Below are positions 1 through 9,321 of a DNA stretch of 64,000 bases, one piece after another. The stretch is from NCBI RefSeq assembly GCF_048268085.1, contig NZ_JBLWWF010000004.1, positions 1-64,000 on the forward strand, given 5' to 3'. Under the pieces are notes generated by a model. It ran no database searches and was not told the DNA's origin. It saw only the letters and a program-made list of their open reading frames with translations. The position numbers and the translations under genes were made by a program. The stretch is from Neptunicella sp048268085 (GTDB taxonomy: Bacteria; Pseudomonadota; Gammaproteobacteria; Enterobacterales; Alteromonadaceae). Position 1 is the stretch's first letter. Every line of letters begins with the position of its first letter.

Positions 1-42
1 GGCATTAAAAGCAGTATTGAGGGCTTGTTGAAGTTGCACAAA

Positions 43-74
43 AAAATCCGATGACCTTATGATCATCGGATTTT
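43..74 (-). terminator. Rho-independent terminator after ygiQ
   Basis: A perfect 12-bp stem (43-54 pairing with 63-74) with an 8-nt loop. Read on the minus strand the right arm runs into seven T residues, so it should end ygiQ transcription, whose stop codon lies about 60 bp upstream. On the plus strand it could also serve whatever gene lies left of the window. Confidence 0.8.
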
Positions 75-136
75 GATCCTCTTATGCCAAATGTCAATTT
101 CTTAACTGATCGGCATTAAGCCAATGGCTCCTTTTT

Positions 137-2311
137 TTAGTTTTTACCCGATGATTTGTTGTTCTTCTTCCACTTAGGCTGTGGCGGTAATCCGGTATGT
201 TTGGTTAAGGCTCGTTGCCCTTTCGCGGCTTTAGCTGGTTTAGCGTACTTTTCCTGCGCGGTCTCTGGTGGCACTAAATGCTGTGGACCTCGGCCAATCA
301 GCTCTTCACGGCCCATTTTAACCAATGCCTGACGGATCTGCGGCCAACTCTTAGGATCATGATAACGCAGTAACGCTTTATGCAGGCGGCGGTGGATCTC
401 CCCTTTAGCCGATGGCACTTCGTCACTGTCTTTTTTAACTTTGCGTAACGAGTCGACCCCGGAGTGGTACATAGTCGTCGCACTGGCCATTGGCGACGGA
501 TAGAAGTTTTGTACCTGATCCAGCTTAAATTTGTTTTCTTTTAACCACAGTGCCAGATTAATCATATCCTCGTCCGTGGTGCCTGGATGAGATGCAATAA
601 AATACGGGATTAAATACTGTTCCTTGCCTGCTTCTTTGGAGTACTTATCAAAAAGTTCCTTAAATTTGTAATAACTTCCCATACCTGGCTTCATCATTTT
701 GCTTAACGGCCCTTCTTCGGTATGTTCGGGAGCTATCTTTAAATATCCGCCCACATGATGCGTAGCCAGCTCCTTAACATAGCGGGGATCTTCTACCGCC
801 AAATCGTAACGAACGCCGGAAGCAATTAAGATTTTTTTAATTCCTTTAAGATCACGAGCCCGACGATACAGATCAATGGTTGGCGTGTGATCCCTATCCA
901 TATGCGCACAAATCGTTGGGTAGACACATGACGGACGTTTGCAGGTTGCTTCTGCTTTAGGGCTTTTACACCGTAAACGGTACATATTGGCAGTAGGCCC
1001 GCCTAAATCAGAGATTACCCCGGTAAATCCAGGGACTTTATCGCGAATATCTTCTATTTCACGGATAATGGAATCTTCTGAACGGCTTTGAATGATTCGG
1101 CCCTCATGCTCGGTAATAGAGCAAAAAGTACAGCCACCATAGCAGCCTCGCATAATATTGACCGAAAAACGGATCATTTCATAAGCGGGTATTTTGGCTT
1201 TACCATAACTGGGATGAGGTACCCTTTGATAGGGTAAATCAAATACCTGATCCATCTCATCCGTTTCTAGAGGAAATGTAGGTGGATTTATCCAAATATG
1301 TCTATCGCCATGACGTTGCATCAATGCTCGGGCGCAACCCGGGTTGGTTTCCTGATGCAAAATACGTGAAGTATGGGCGTATAGTACTTTGTTATCTTTT
1401 ACTGTCTCAAAAGCAGGTAGTTTGACATACACTTGTTCCCAAGGGCGTCGGCGATTATCTGGCTGGATCACGATAGGCTTGGCAATGTTCACCTCTGATT
1501 CAGCACTATCACTGGTTTTATCACCGGTTTCGCAAGCGCTTTCCACTTGGTAAGGACTGCTAATAGGATCAATTTTGCCGGGTTTATCCAGATGGGTAGA
1601 ATCTACTCCCTGCCACTCTGGCAAAGCCTGCTTAACTATCACGGCGGTACCACGCACATCTACAATGGTATCGATTGATTCACCGTTGGCTAATCGATGG
1701 GTTACCTCTAATAGTGGCCGTTCCGCATTACCGAACATTAATAAATCGGCTTTGGAATCAAACAAAACAGAACGACGTACCTTTTCTGACCAATAATCGT
1801 AATGGGCAATGCGACGCAAACTGGCTTCAATCCCCCCAATAATGATTGGTACCCCTTTATACGCTTCACGGCAACGTTGGGAATAAACCGTCACGGCACG
1901 ATCAGGACGCTTGCCACCAATATTGTCTGGTGTATAGGCATCGTCATGACGTAATTTTTTGTCAGCCGTATAACGGTTGATCATCGAATCCATATTGCCC
2001 GCGGTAACCCCGAAATACAGGTTTGGTTGACCCAGTTGCATAAAAGCATCTTTACTGTGCCAGTCGGGTTGCGCGATGATCCCAACGCGAAAGCCTTGTG
2101 CTTCGAGCGTACGCCCAATCACCGCCATTCCAAAACTGGGATGATCTACATAGGCATCACCGGTGACTAAAATAATATCGCAGCTATCCCAGCCTAAATC
2201 ATCCATTTCAGCACGGCTCATGGGTAAAAATGGTGCGGTACCGTAGCACTCAGCCCAATATTTACGTTGAGAAAAAAGAGGATGTTTGGCTTTGATGGTC
2301 GCTGCTTGCAT
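137..2311 (-). CDS. ygiQ: YgiQ family radical SAM protein
   Basis: A 724-residue protein of the YgiQ (UPF0313) family, whose reaction is not established. The radical-SAM 4Fe-4S motif CYGGCTFC (CX3CX2C) lies near residue 389, followed by the family sequence SITEHEGR. The N-terminal 200 residues form the cobalamin-binding-like region typical of the family, and the C-terminal 100 residues are basic and poorly structured, ending in a Lys-rich tail. Length fits the family. It is a single-gene unit, with its own terminator downstream and a 256-bp gap before the LysR gene. Family assignment is firm; biochemical role is unknown. Confidence 0.93.
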   Translation of the reverse strand: MQAATIKAKHPLFSQRKYWAECYGTAPFLPMSRAEMDDLGWDSCDIILVTGDAYVDHPSFGMAVIGRTLEAQGFRVGIIAQPDWHSKDAFMQLGQPNLYFGVTAGNMDSMINRYTADKKLRHDDAYTPDNIGGKRPDRAVTVYSQRCREAYKGVPIIIGGIEASLRRIAHYDYWSEKVRRSVLFDSKADLLMFGNAERPLLEVTHRLANGESIDTIVDVRGTAVIVKQALPEWQGVDSTHLDKPGKIDPISSPYQVESACETGDKTSDSAESEVNIAKPIVIQPDNRRRPWEQVYVKLPAFETVKDNKVLYAHTSRILHQETNPGCARALMQRHGDRHIWINPPTFPLETDEMDQVFDLPYQRVPHPSYGKAKIPAYEMIRFSVNIMRGCYGGCTFCSITEHEGRIIQSRSEDSIIREIEDIRDKVPGFTGVISDLGGPTANMYRLRCKSPKAEATCKRPSCVYPTICAHMDRDHTPTIDLYRRARDLKGIKKILIASGVRYDLAVEDPRYVKELATHHVGGYLKIAPEHTEEGPLSKMMKPGMGSYYKFKELFDKYSKEAGKEQYLIPYFIASHPGTTDEDMINLALWLKENKFKLDQVQNFYPSPMASATTMYHSGVDSLRKVKKDSDEVPSAKGEIHRRLHKALLRYHDPKSWPQIRQALVKMGREELIGRGPQHLVPPETAQEKYAKPAKAAKGQRALTKHTGLPPQPKWKKNNKSSGKN

Positions 2312-2567
2312 AGGAATATCGTATTACTCAAAAATGGGCGCGGATTATACCTGAACTGTGCCAGAAAAGTATGCTTAAAAATTATACCACTTTATTGGAG
2401 TAATATTTACTCAGCATGTATTTTTCATTATGTGAGCAAGGCGTAGCTTTGCAGGAATAACTACGTTGGGAAAATTTGCAGTAGCAGCATAATATCTATT
2501 CCGATCCGTTGATGATTATCCTTGACAACCCCTTACGGAATATAGGCTTATCAAGGTTGATGAGGAT

Positions 2568-3467
2568 TTAATCGTCTCTCTTAAAAGAATATTCTTGCAG
2601 TAAATTGAATAAATATTGCGCAGGAACCGATAAAGTACCTCGACTGCGGCGGATCATCCCTACCCGTTTGGTATTTTCCTGTCCTGCCAGAGGGACACAA
2701 ACGAGCCCTTTAATTTGCATTTGCTGCCGACACAATGCCGGTATAACCGATAATCCTAAACCACTATTAACCAGCTGACCTACCGTAGCGAGTTGACTGG
2801 CCTCTGCCACGATATTAACGCTGGTCCTGGCGTTTAATAATGCGCTATCACACCAACTACGGATGCTGGAATCACGGTTCATCGCCACAAAATTTTGTTG
2901 ATCCAGTGTCGGCCAATCAATCAAGCGATGAGACGACAAGGGATGCTGTTTATTCATTACGACAACAAAGTTGTCATTAAATAATGAAATAAAATCCACC
3001 CCATCCATTTTTTCTGCCTCAAAAATAATGCCCAGTTCGGCTCTATCTTCTCGCACGGCTTCTATTACCCGTTCCATTACCACATCCATGACAGCAATAT
3101 TTATATTGGCATTGGCTTGGTGAAATTGAATCAATATATCTGGCAAAAAACTGTTGGCAAAAGACGGCATACTGGCAATCGTTAGTTTACCGCGTTGCAT
3201 TGAAAACAAATTATGCAAATCATCGAAAGCGACGTCCCAATCATTTAGCAAGCGCTTGGCTATGGGTAAAAAGGTTTTGCCTTCGGGGGTTAGTTCTACC
3301 ATACGGGTTGAACGGGATAACAGTTTTCCACCGATAGTTTCTTCAAATTTCTTTATTGCAATCGACAAGGCCGGTTGGGATAAATGTAATCTTGAAGCCG
3401 CGTCAGCAAAAGAGCGACTATTAGCCAGTTCAACAAAAATACACAATTGGCGATGACTAATATTCAT
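2568..3467 (-). CDS. LysR family transcriptional regulator
   Basis: A 299-residue LysR-type regulator. Residues 1-60 form the winged helix-turn-helix (FADAASRLHLSQPALSIAIK is the recognition region) and residues about 90-290 the periplasmic-binding-like effector domain. It is transcribed divergently from scoAB with a 140-bp spacer containing a long dyad, the usual arrangement when a LysR protein controls its neighbour. The inference is that it responds to a keto-acid or fatty-acid intermediate and regulates the CoA-transferase genes. No specific ortholog is recognised. Confidence 0.9.
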   Translation of the reverse strand: MNISHRQLCIFVELANSRSFADAASRLHLSQPALSIAIKKFEETIGGKLLSRSTRMVELTPEGKTFLPIAKRLLNDWDVAFDDLHNLFSMQRGKLTIASMPSFANSFLPDILIQFHQANANINIAVMDVVMERVIEAVREDRAELGIIFEAEKMDGVDFISLFNDNFVVVMNKQHPLSSHRLIDWPTLDQQNFVAMNRDSSIRSWCDSALLNARTSVNIVAEASQLATVGQLVNSGLGLSVIPALCRQQMQIKGLVCVPLAGQENTKRVGMIRRSRGTLSVPAQYLFNLLQEYSFKRDD

Positions 3468-3497
3468 TTAACCTCATTTATTGAAATATCCCATATA

Positions 3498-3517
3498 TTA
3501 ATAATATTTATTATTAA
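3498..3517. promoter_or_regulatory. Candidate LysR operator dyad
   Basis: Perfect inverted repeat with 9-bp arms (TTAATAATA and TATTATTAA) around a 2-bp centre, in the spacer between the LysR gene and scoA. LysR proteins bind AT-rich interrupted dyads in such spacers. The region is very AT-rich, so chance is possible. Confidence 0.4.
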
Positions 3518-3607
3518 CTAAATTATATTAATTTTACAAATGTTAATAACTCTTTAATACTGAATGCAAAGCACATTAATAATGTAGTTATTGGGGAGAA
3601 ATAAGTA

Positions 3608-4306
3608 ATGGCAGGATTTGATAAAGTCGTCAGCAGTTATGCGCAAGCAATGGCTGGGTTGACCGACAATATGACCATAATTGCCGGGGGATTTGGTCTG
3701 TGCGGTATTCCCGAAGGCCTAATTAGCCAAATTAAAACCATGGGCACCAAAGGCTTAACTGTGGTATCGAACAATTGCGGTGTGGATGGGTTTGGCTTGG
3801 GATTATTGCTGGAAGACAAACAAATTAAGAAAATGGTTTCTTCCTATGTAGGTGAAAATGCCTTATTTGAGCAGCAATTACTTAATGGTGAACTTGAAGT
3901 AGAACTGACCCCACAAGGCACTCTTGCAGAAAAAATGCGAGCCGGAGGGGCTGGTATTCCAGCATTTTATACTGCCACTGGTTATGGCACGCCAGTAGGT
4001 GAAGGTAAAGAGGTGCGCGAGTTTAATGGGCGTCCATATATTATGGAACAAAGCATCACCGGTGATTTTGCCATTGTAAAAGCTTGGAAGGCAGATCGTT
4101 ATGGAAACTGTATTTATCGCCATACCGCACAAAACTTTAATCCGATGGCGGCAACGGCAGGTAAAATAACCGTTGTGGAAGTTGAGGAAATCGTTGAGCC
4201 GGGTGAGTTGGACCCAAGTCAAATTCATACACCCGGCATTTATGTTGATCGCGTTATTCAAGGGCAATTTGAAAAGCGTATCGAACGCAAAGTAACAAGG
4301 AGCTAA
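3608..4306 (+). CDS. scoA: 3-oxoacid CoA-transferase subunit A
   Basis: A 232-residue alpha subunit of a family I CoA-transferase, which with subunit B moves CoA between succinyl-CoA (or acetyl-CoA) and 3-oxoacids such as acetoacetate. The glycine-rich CoA-binding segment GGFGLCGIPE is at residues 27-36. The ATG is preceded by GGGGAG at suitable spacing. It is followed by subunit B after 2 bp, so the pair is translationally linked. Succinyl-CoA:3-ketoacid transferase (ScoA) is the best fit; AtoD-type acetate CoA-transferase is the alternative, and sequence alone does not fix the donor. Confidence 0.9.
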   Translation: MAGFDKVVSSYAQAMAGLTDNMTIIAGGFGLCGIPEGLISQIKTMGTKGLTVVSNNCGVDGFGLGLLLEDKQIKKMVSSYVGENALFEQQLLNGELEVELTPQGTLAEKMRAGGAGIPAFYTATGYGTPVGEGKEVREFNGRPYIMEQSITGDFAIVKAWKADRYGNCIYRHTAQNFNPMAATAGKITVVEVEEIVEPGELDPSQIHTPGIYVDRVIQGQFEKRIERKVTRS

Positions 4307-4308
4307 GC

Positions 4309-4965
4309 ATGGCACTTACCAGAGAACAAATTGCCATGCGAGTGGCAAATGAATTTAAAGATGGGGATTACGTTAACTTAGGCATTGGCATCCCCACCCT
4401 TGCCGCTAATTATGTACCGGATGATATTTCAGTCATGCTGCAGTCAGAAAATGGATTATTAGGTATGGGACGTTATCCCACCGAAGATCAAGTTGATGCA
4501 GATATGATTAATGCTGGCAAAGAAACCGTTACTGCGGCTACAGGAGCCTCAATTTTTAATTCTGCCGACAGCTTCGCCATGATCCGCGGAGGGCATGTTG
4601 ATTTTACCGTATTAGGCGCTTTTGAAGTCGATGTAAAAGGTAATATTGCGTCCTGGATGATCCCCGGTAAGTTAATTAAAGGCATGGGGGGCGCCATGGA
4701 TTTAGTTGCAGGAGCCAAAAATATTATCGTGACCATGATGCACGCGGATAAACATGGTAACTCTAAATTATTGGAAGCCTGTACCCTGCCTTTAACGGGG
4801 GTAAATTGTATTACTAGCATTATTACTGATTTAGCTGTACTAGAAGTACGCGATAGTGCTTTTTATCTAAAAGAACGGGCGCCTGGCGTCAGTGTGGATG
4901 AAATACGTCAAAAAACAGCAGGTAAACTGGTTGTGGAAGGTGACATTCCGGAGATGCAGCTGTAG
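4309..4965 (+). CDS. scoB: 3-oxoacid CoA-transferase subunit B
   Basis: A 218-residue beta subunit carrying the catalytic glutamate in the motif SENGLLGMG (Glu47), which forms the glutamyl-CoA thioester intermediate. The oxyanion-loop motif GIGIP lies at residues 25-29. An AAGGAG ribosome site overlaps the end of scoA. The pair lets the cell activate or use acetoacetate in ketone-body, amino-acid or polyhydroxybutyrate-related metabolism. No thiolase or hydroxybutyrate dehydrogenase is adjacent, so the exact pathway is not shown by context. Confidence 0.92.
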   Translation: MALTREQIAMRVANEFKDGDYVNLGIGIPTLAANYVPDDISVMLQSENGLLGMGRYPTEDQVDADMINAGKETVTAATGASIFNSADSFAMIRGGHVDFTVLGAFEVDVKGNIASWMIPGKLIKGMGGAMDLVAGAKNIIVTMMHADKHGNSKLLEACTLPLTGVNCITSIITDLAVLEVRDSAFYLKERAPGVSVDEIRQKTAGKLVVEGDIPEMQL

Positions 4966-4980
4966 TTGTCGGTCAATTGT

Positions 4981-5010
4981 TGTAACTGGCAGTCTTAACT
5001 GCCAGTTACA
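4981..5010. terminator. Hairpin between convergent scoB and GST genes
   Basis: Perfect 12-bp inverted repeat (4981-4992 with 4999-5010) and a 6-nt loop, lying between the stop codons of two convergent genes. There is no T-tract on either side, so termination is inferred from position and stem strength. Confidence 0.55.
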
Positions 5011-5024
5011 GATTGAGTAAAAGG

Positions 5025-5690
5025 TTACGCGTAATCGTACTGCCCGCCTTTACTTAACCCTTGTTGATAGGCTGGACGTGAATGAATTCGCTGCACATAG
5101 GCTTGAATGTTGGGGCAATGATCTACTAGCCCTCTGGCACATAACGCTTCTAATTGAAAGCTCATCTGAAAATCAGCTGCACTAATGTTATCCCCCGCAA
5201 ACCAAGCATTTAGCGCCAAGTGCTTTTCGACATATTTAATACTTGCATCCAGATTAGGTCCAAAATAGGCCGCCATTATTTTATCCAACAGTTTGTTGGC
5301 AATCATTTTGACAAAAAATGGTTTTGCTTGCGCTCTGGCTTTGCCAAATATCATTTTAACTAGCATAGGCGGCATTAGTGAACCTTCGGCAAAATGCATC
5401 CAAAAACTATATTGACGCCACTGTTCAGTATTTATCGATGGAATATATTGGTTCGGCGCGTAGGTATTAACTAAATACTCGATAATCGCTCCTGATTCGG
5501 CTACCACAATCTCGCCGTCGGTAATAACCGGTGAACGACCTAGCGGATGAATTTGTTTAAGCTCATCCGGGGCTAAACTGGTTTTAGGGTTACGTTGATA
5601 GTGTTTGATTTCATATTCAACGCCAAGCTCCTCCAGTAACCAAAGAATACGTTGTGAGCGAGAATTATTAAGGTGGTGGAGTTGGATCAT
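5025..5690 (-). CDS. Glutathione S-transferase family protein
   Basis: A 221-residue cytosolic GST. The N-terminal thioredoxin-like domain (about 1-80) contains the cis-Pro region SPVITDGEIVVAESGAIIEYL, in which the ES pair contacts the gamma-glutamyl part of glutathione. The all-helical C-terminal domain fills residues 90-215. Ser or Tyr near the N-terminus (NSRSQR) is the likely catalytic area. The substrate cannot be predicted. The ATG at the reported start gives the canonical MIQLHHLNNSRS opening. It stands alone between the CoA-transferase and chemoreceptor genes. Confidence 0.9.
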   Translation of the reverse strand: MIQLHHLNNSRSQRILWLLEELGVEYEIKHYQRNPKTSLAPDELKQIHPLGRSPVITDGEIVVAESGAIIEYLVNTYAPNQYIPSINTEQWRQYSFWMHFAEGSLMPPMLVKMIFGKARAQAKPFFVKMIANKLLDKIMAAYFGPNLDASIKYVEKHLALNAWFAGDNISAADFQMSFQLEALCARGLVDHCPNIQAYVQRIHSRPAYQQGLSKGGQYDYA

Positions 5691-5813
5691 AAAGTTTCCT
5701 GAATTATTTTAACCATGGATAACGGATTGATGTGCTCTTTTATCCCAGATTAAAGGAATGGAATAACAATGCTGCGGAGAATGTAGCAAAAATACGCTCA
5801 AGAGTCGTTATGA

Positions 5814-7865
5814 CTAAACACTAAACTTGTTAATTGCATTACGCAACCGCTCAACTAATGCATCCAAATTATTGGTTGCATTGCTGGCCTGTTCAGTAAT
5901 TTGTGCACTTTGTTGCGCCAACTCCACCATCCGCTCCAGATTAGCTGTGATATCGCCTAATAGCCTATCTTGTTCAGTGGTATCCGTGACGACAACTTGG
6001 TTGGTTTGTTGTACTTCATTTACCGCCTGTAATATTTGTTGCACAGCACTATCTACCGTTTCAGTTACTTCAACGGTGTCATTTGCCTGCCGTTTACCCA
6101 TTTCGATCGCTTCAACCGCCCGCTCGGCATCAACTTGCAAACGACTGATCATATTCTCTATTTCAGAGGTAGATTGCTGGGTACGGGTAGCAAGAGTCCT
6201 GACTTCATCGGCGACAACCGCAAAGCCTCTTCCTTGCTCTCCTGCCCTGGCCGCTTCAATCGCTGCATTTAACGCCAATAAATTAGTTTGTTCCGCAATG
6301 TTTTTGATGACATCTAAAATGGAACTAATCCCGTCGCTATTTTTATGTAAACGATGGATTATATCGGCCGATTGTCCAGCCTGTTCTGCCTGCATCATGG
6401 TTTGTTGACGGTTATGAGCGACCAGTTGGTTGACTTTTTCGGCTTGTACATTGGCCTGTTCAATACTTTGCATGCCCTGATTAATTTGCGTCAAGATGGT
6501 ATTAGAGCTATTTCTCACATGATGTGTTGTTTGCGATGTTTGATTAATCTGTGCTTGCTGTTGCTCAACCCGATCGAGAGTTTCTTTGCCTAGCCCAACA
6601 CTGGCTGCAATAGCACTCTCTAACTGATCAGCCTGAAGGGATATTTCCGTTATCATATCGTGAATATTTTGTGTTAAATGATTCACGTTACTGGCTAAAG
6701 ATGAAAACTCATCATTACCACTTGCATCTGCCTGATGGGTTAAATCGCCTTGGCTAATGGTAGCTAAACTTTGGCTAATTTTATCTAAAGGCCGATAAAT
6801 ACTGCGCGATACAATCAGGCCGATAATAATCACTAAAAATAATGCAACGATAGTAATTGCCGCACTTCGCCATATATTACTTTGCACTACGTCGAGTATG
6901 TCATTCTGTCCGGTCAACGTACTATCATTGATCAAGCTAAATAAATGAGAGAAATGCTGTTCTGCTTGGGCGAGGCTATCTTCAGCTTGTGTGGCGTTTT
7001 GTTTAACTTCATTTTTGATAGATAGCTTGTGCTTTTGTAAGGCAATAAGCCCCTGCTGTCCGGTTAATAGCGCTAATGCTTTATTTTTCTGCTGATGATA
7101 AGCGTCAACTAGTCCGTCTGTTTTCACCCCGGTAGAGATACGGTCGATAAACTCGGTATTGGTGGATAAATCCCCTAAGGTAAAATTGATTGTATCTTCA
7201 ATCGCGTCACTTTTTTGTTTGTCATCCGTACTTATATAATCTTTACTGGCATTAACCAGCGCGACTAGAATGTAATCCAGCTTAGTGCCAACCCCAACCA
7301 CCTCAGCTAACGCCGTATTCCCCTCTGCCCCGTCAAGATAAGACATATCTAATAGGTTAGCTCCAGCATCCTCGGCCGCAAAACGAAACTCTGTAAACTG
7401 GTTTTCGATTTGCTTGCTAAGTTTGAATACATCATTGCGTTTTTGATACATGGACCGAATTAACCCGATGTATTCGAGGGTGGCGGATTTTCCCTGTGCA
7501 AACAGGTTGCTCTCTTTTTCTGAGCCTAATAATACGGCAAGCGATTTCCATTTATTATCCAGTTCACCAACTAACTGGTTAAAGTCGGACTCACTGCTAG
7601 TTAGCGTTTCAGCATCACCAACATAATAACCGCGCAAGGATACCTTTGATATGGATAAAACCTGCGCTTGAAGCATCATCATTTGAGATTGTACTGGCAT
7701 TTTTTGCTCAACAACCAGTTGAGCCGATTGACGAATATTGTCCAGTCCAAGATAGGATGAAACATTTGTGATTAATAATAATAAACCGAATAATACGAAG
7801 CCTGAAATGATCTTACCTACTACCGTAATCCGCATACTCGTTACCTGTCTGATTATTTGCAGCAT
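5814..7865 (-). CDS. Methyl-accepting chemotaxis protein
   Basis: A 683-residue transmembrane chemoreceptor. A first membrane helix (about 19-40) is followed by a roughly 290-residue helical periplasmic sensor region, a second helix (about 333-353), a HAMP linker (about 354-408), and a cytoplasmic signalling domain. The highly conserved CheA/CheW-binding tip containing EQTNLLALNAAIEAARAGEQ lies around residues 520-545. The long all-alpha sensor resembles four-helix-bundle or helical-bimodular domains rather than dCACHE. The ligand is unknown. ATG codon 11 is an alternative start giving a more usual short cytoplasmic N-terminus. No che gene is nearby. Confidence 0.92.
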   Translation of the reverse strand: MLQIIRQVTSMRITVVGKIISGFVLFGLLLLITNVSSYLGLDNIRQSAQLVVEQKMPVQSQMMMLQAQVLSISKVSLRGYYVGDAETLTSSESDFNQLVGELDNKWKSLAVLLGSEKESNLFAQGKSATLEYIGLIRSMYQKRNDVFKLSKQIENQFTEFRFAAEDAGANLLDMSYLDGAEGNTALAEVVGVGTKLDYILVALVNASKDYISTDDKQKSDAIEDTINFTLGDLSTNTEFIDRISTGVKTDGLVDAYHQQKNKALALLTGQQGLIALQKHKLSIKNEVKQNATQAEDSLAQAEQHFSHLFSLINDSTLTGQNDILDVVQSNIWRSAAITIVALFLVIIIGLIVSRSIYRPLDKISQSLATISQGDLTHQADASGNDEFSSLASNVNHLTQNIHDMITEISLQADQLESAIAASVGLGKETLDRVEQQQAQINQTSQTTHHVRNSSNTILTQINQGMQSIEQANVQAEKVNQLVAHNRQQTMMQAEQAGQSADIIHRLHKNSDGISSILDVIKNIAEQTNLLALNAAIEAARAGEQGRGFAVVADEVRTLATRTQQSTSEIENMISRLQVDAERAVEAIEMGKRQANDTVEVTETVDSAVQQILQAVNEVQQTNQVVVTDTTEQDRLLGDITANLERMVELAQQSAQITEQASNATNNLDALVERLRNAINKFSV

Positions 7866-8081
7866 TGTTTTTATTCTTATCGCGTTGATAATGCTTTAGG
7901 TTAGTTGTTGTTAAATAAGCATTAAGTAAATGTTAAGTCAATATCCATGCTTAATTCTATGTCTTGTATCATGCGCTTTTGTACTAGGGCTTAAAAAGAC
8001 TAATAGAATTTGCGCGATAGAACAGCCAACTGAGGGAACTATTTAAGATGAGTAGTTCAGGTTAATTTACAAATGTTGCTA

Positions 8082-8124
8082 TGAACTTCGTCCTCAACTT
8101 GCTTATAATAGATAACATTAAAGG
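8082..8124 (+). promoter_or_regulatory. Predicted fur promoter with Fur-box-like overlap
   Basis: A consensus -10 TATAAT is at 8104-8109, with a weak -35 (TGAACT, 8082-8087) at 16 bp. The stretch from 8104 to 8122 matches the 19-bp Fur-box consensus at 11 of 19 positions by eye, compatible with autoregulation. The -10 is convincing; the Fur box is only suggestive. Confidence 0.4.
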
Positions 8125-8141
8125 CAATAAAAGTGGATGTA

Positions 8142-8570
8142 ATGGATCAAAATCAAGAATTAAAAAAAGCCGGACTAAAAGTAACCCTGCCAAGACTGAA
8201 GATACTCGAAATTCTTAAAGATCCTGATAATCAACATATTAGTGCTGAGGATGTCTATAAAATTTTGTTGGAACATGGTGATGAAATTGGTTTAGCTACC
8301 GTTTATCGGGTATTAAATCAGTTTGATGATGCCGGGATATTGAATCGTCACCATTTTGAAGGTGGAAAGTCAGTATTCGAAATTGGCCATAAAAAACACC
8401 ATGACCATTTAGTATGTTTAAAATGTGGCAAAGTGATCGAATTTGAAGACCCTATTATTGAAAAACGGCAAGACGAAGTCGCCGCTGAAAATAATATCAC
8501 CCTGACCCACCACAGTTTGTATTTATACGGTGTATGTAAAGTCAATTGTGATATAGACGAATTTGAATAA
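8142..8570 (+). CDS. fur: Ferric uptake regulator Fur
   Basis: A 142-residue Fur that uses Fe(II) as corepressor to shut off iron-uptake genes. The winged-helix domain (residues 1-80) includes the recognition helix ATVYRVLNQF. The metal and dimer region contains HKKHHDHLVCLKCG (His83 to Cys95), with the structural zinc CxxC at Cys92/95 and a second pair at Cys132/136. A GTG at 8133 extends the frame by three residues. I chose the ATG at 8142 because it reproduces the short N-terminus before LKKAGLK seen in E. coli Fur; the AAGG at 8121 would suit the GTG better, so the start is not certain. Confidence 0.95.
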   Translation: MDQNQELKKAGLKVTLPRLKILEILKDPDNQHISAEDVYKILLEHGDEIGLATVYRVLNQFDDAGILNRHHFEGGKSVFEIGHKKHHDHLVCLKCGKVIEFEDPIIEKRQDEVAAENNITLTHHSLYLYGVCKVNCDIDEFE

Positions 8571-8587
8571 ATTATAATAGCTCAAAT

Positions 8588-8615
8588 AAAAAGCCGACTT
8601 AATTGTCGGCTTTTT
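8588..8615. terminator. Bidirectional terminator fur/pyrF
   Basis: An 11-bp perfect stem (8588-8598 with 8605-8615) of the form AAAAAGCCGAC...GTCGGCTTTTT, with runs of T on either strand, between the convergent fur and pyrF genes. Confidence 0.85.
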
Positions 8616-8625
8616 GCTTTTAGGA

Positions 8626-9321
8626 TTAAATCAAAGATTGATTAATATCTATTAATGCCTGTAATGGATCCTGAGCTTGTGTAATAGGTCTGCCTATCAC
8701 CATATAGTCCACACCAGCTTTAAGGGCTTCAGGAGGCGTCATAATGCGTTGTTGATCATTTGCTGCCGAGCCTACCGGTCTTATTCCAGGGGTGACCAGC
8801 TCAAATTTATCACCTAAGTTGCTTTTGAGTATTTCGGCCTCGTGGGCAGAGCACACCACACCATCCAGTCCGCTACTTTTGGCTAAGGTCGCTAAACGTA
8901 ATACTTGTTGTGCCGGTGTGATATCTAAGCCAATTTCAGCCAAATCTTGTTGCGTCATACTTGTTAAAACAGTAACTGCAATAAGCTTGGGCCGCGTTTG
9001 ACCATAGTCTTGTAGAGCCTGTTGTGTGGTTTCCATCATCTTACGTCCACCACTGGCATGCACATTCACCATCCACACGCCTAAATCTGCTGCGGCAATA
9101 CACGCTTTTGCCACGGTATTAGGGATATCATGAAATTTTAAATCTAAAAATACGTCAAAGTCCTGTTTAATTAAGTTTGAGACAAAATCAGGACCAAAAT
9201 GGGTAAACATTTCTTTGCCGACTTTAAGACGACACAGCGACGGGTCCACTTTACTAACAAACTCAAGTGCTTTTTGTTGCTGATTAAAATCCAGTGCCAC
9301 GATTACTTTTTTACTCATCAT
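8626..9321 (-). CDS. pyrF: Orotidine 5'-phosphate decarboxylase
   Basis: A 231-residue enzyme that decarboxylates OMP to UMP in the last step of de novo pyrimidine synthesis. The catalytic DLKFHDIPN motif (Asp60, Lys62, Asp65) and the phosphate-binding end RPITQAQDP are present. Two consecutive ATG codons exist (9321 and 9318). The first overlaps the lapB stop as TAATG, implying translational coupling in a lapA-lapB-pyrF operon, as known in E. coli. Confidence 0.96.
   Translation of the reverse strand: MMSKKVIVALDFNQQQKALEFVSKVDPSLCRLKVGKEMFTHFGPDFVSNLIKQDFDVFLDLKFHDIPNTVAKACIAAADLGVWMVNVHASGGRKMMETTQQALQDYGQTRPKLIAVTVLTSMTQQDLAEIGLDITPAQQVLRLATLAKSSGLDGVVCSAHEAEILKSNLGDKFELVTPGIRPVGSAANDQQRIMTPPEALKAGVDYMVIGRPITQAQDPLQALIDINQSLI

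Noticed and set aside
1..42. 3' end of an upstream plus-strand gene
   Set aside because: Two frames are open to the left edge, but they are too short (under 18 codons) to assign, so no feature was called.
1575..1796. Open frame opposite ygiQ
   Set aside because: It is antisense to a conserved gene, has no ribosome site and an unusual composition. The same holds for the other frames antisense to gyrA, ureC, clpA and the chemoreceptor gene.
2312..2567. Possible dispersed intergenic repeat or small RNA downstream of the LysR gene
   Set aside because: The segment has short inverted pieces (for example CCTTGA and TCAAGG) but no strong stem, promoter or second copy that I can see in the window. 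A genome-wide self-comparison would decide.
5827..6408. 193-codon open frame opposite the chemoreceptor
   Set aside because: A shadow of the repetitive heptad-coded signalling domain; Ser/Cys/Ala-rich translation without family features.
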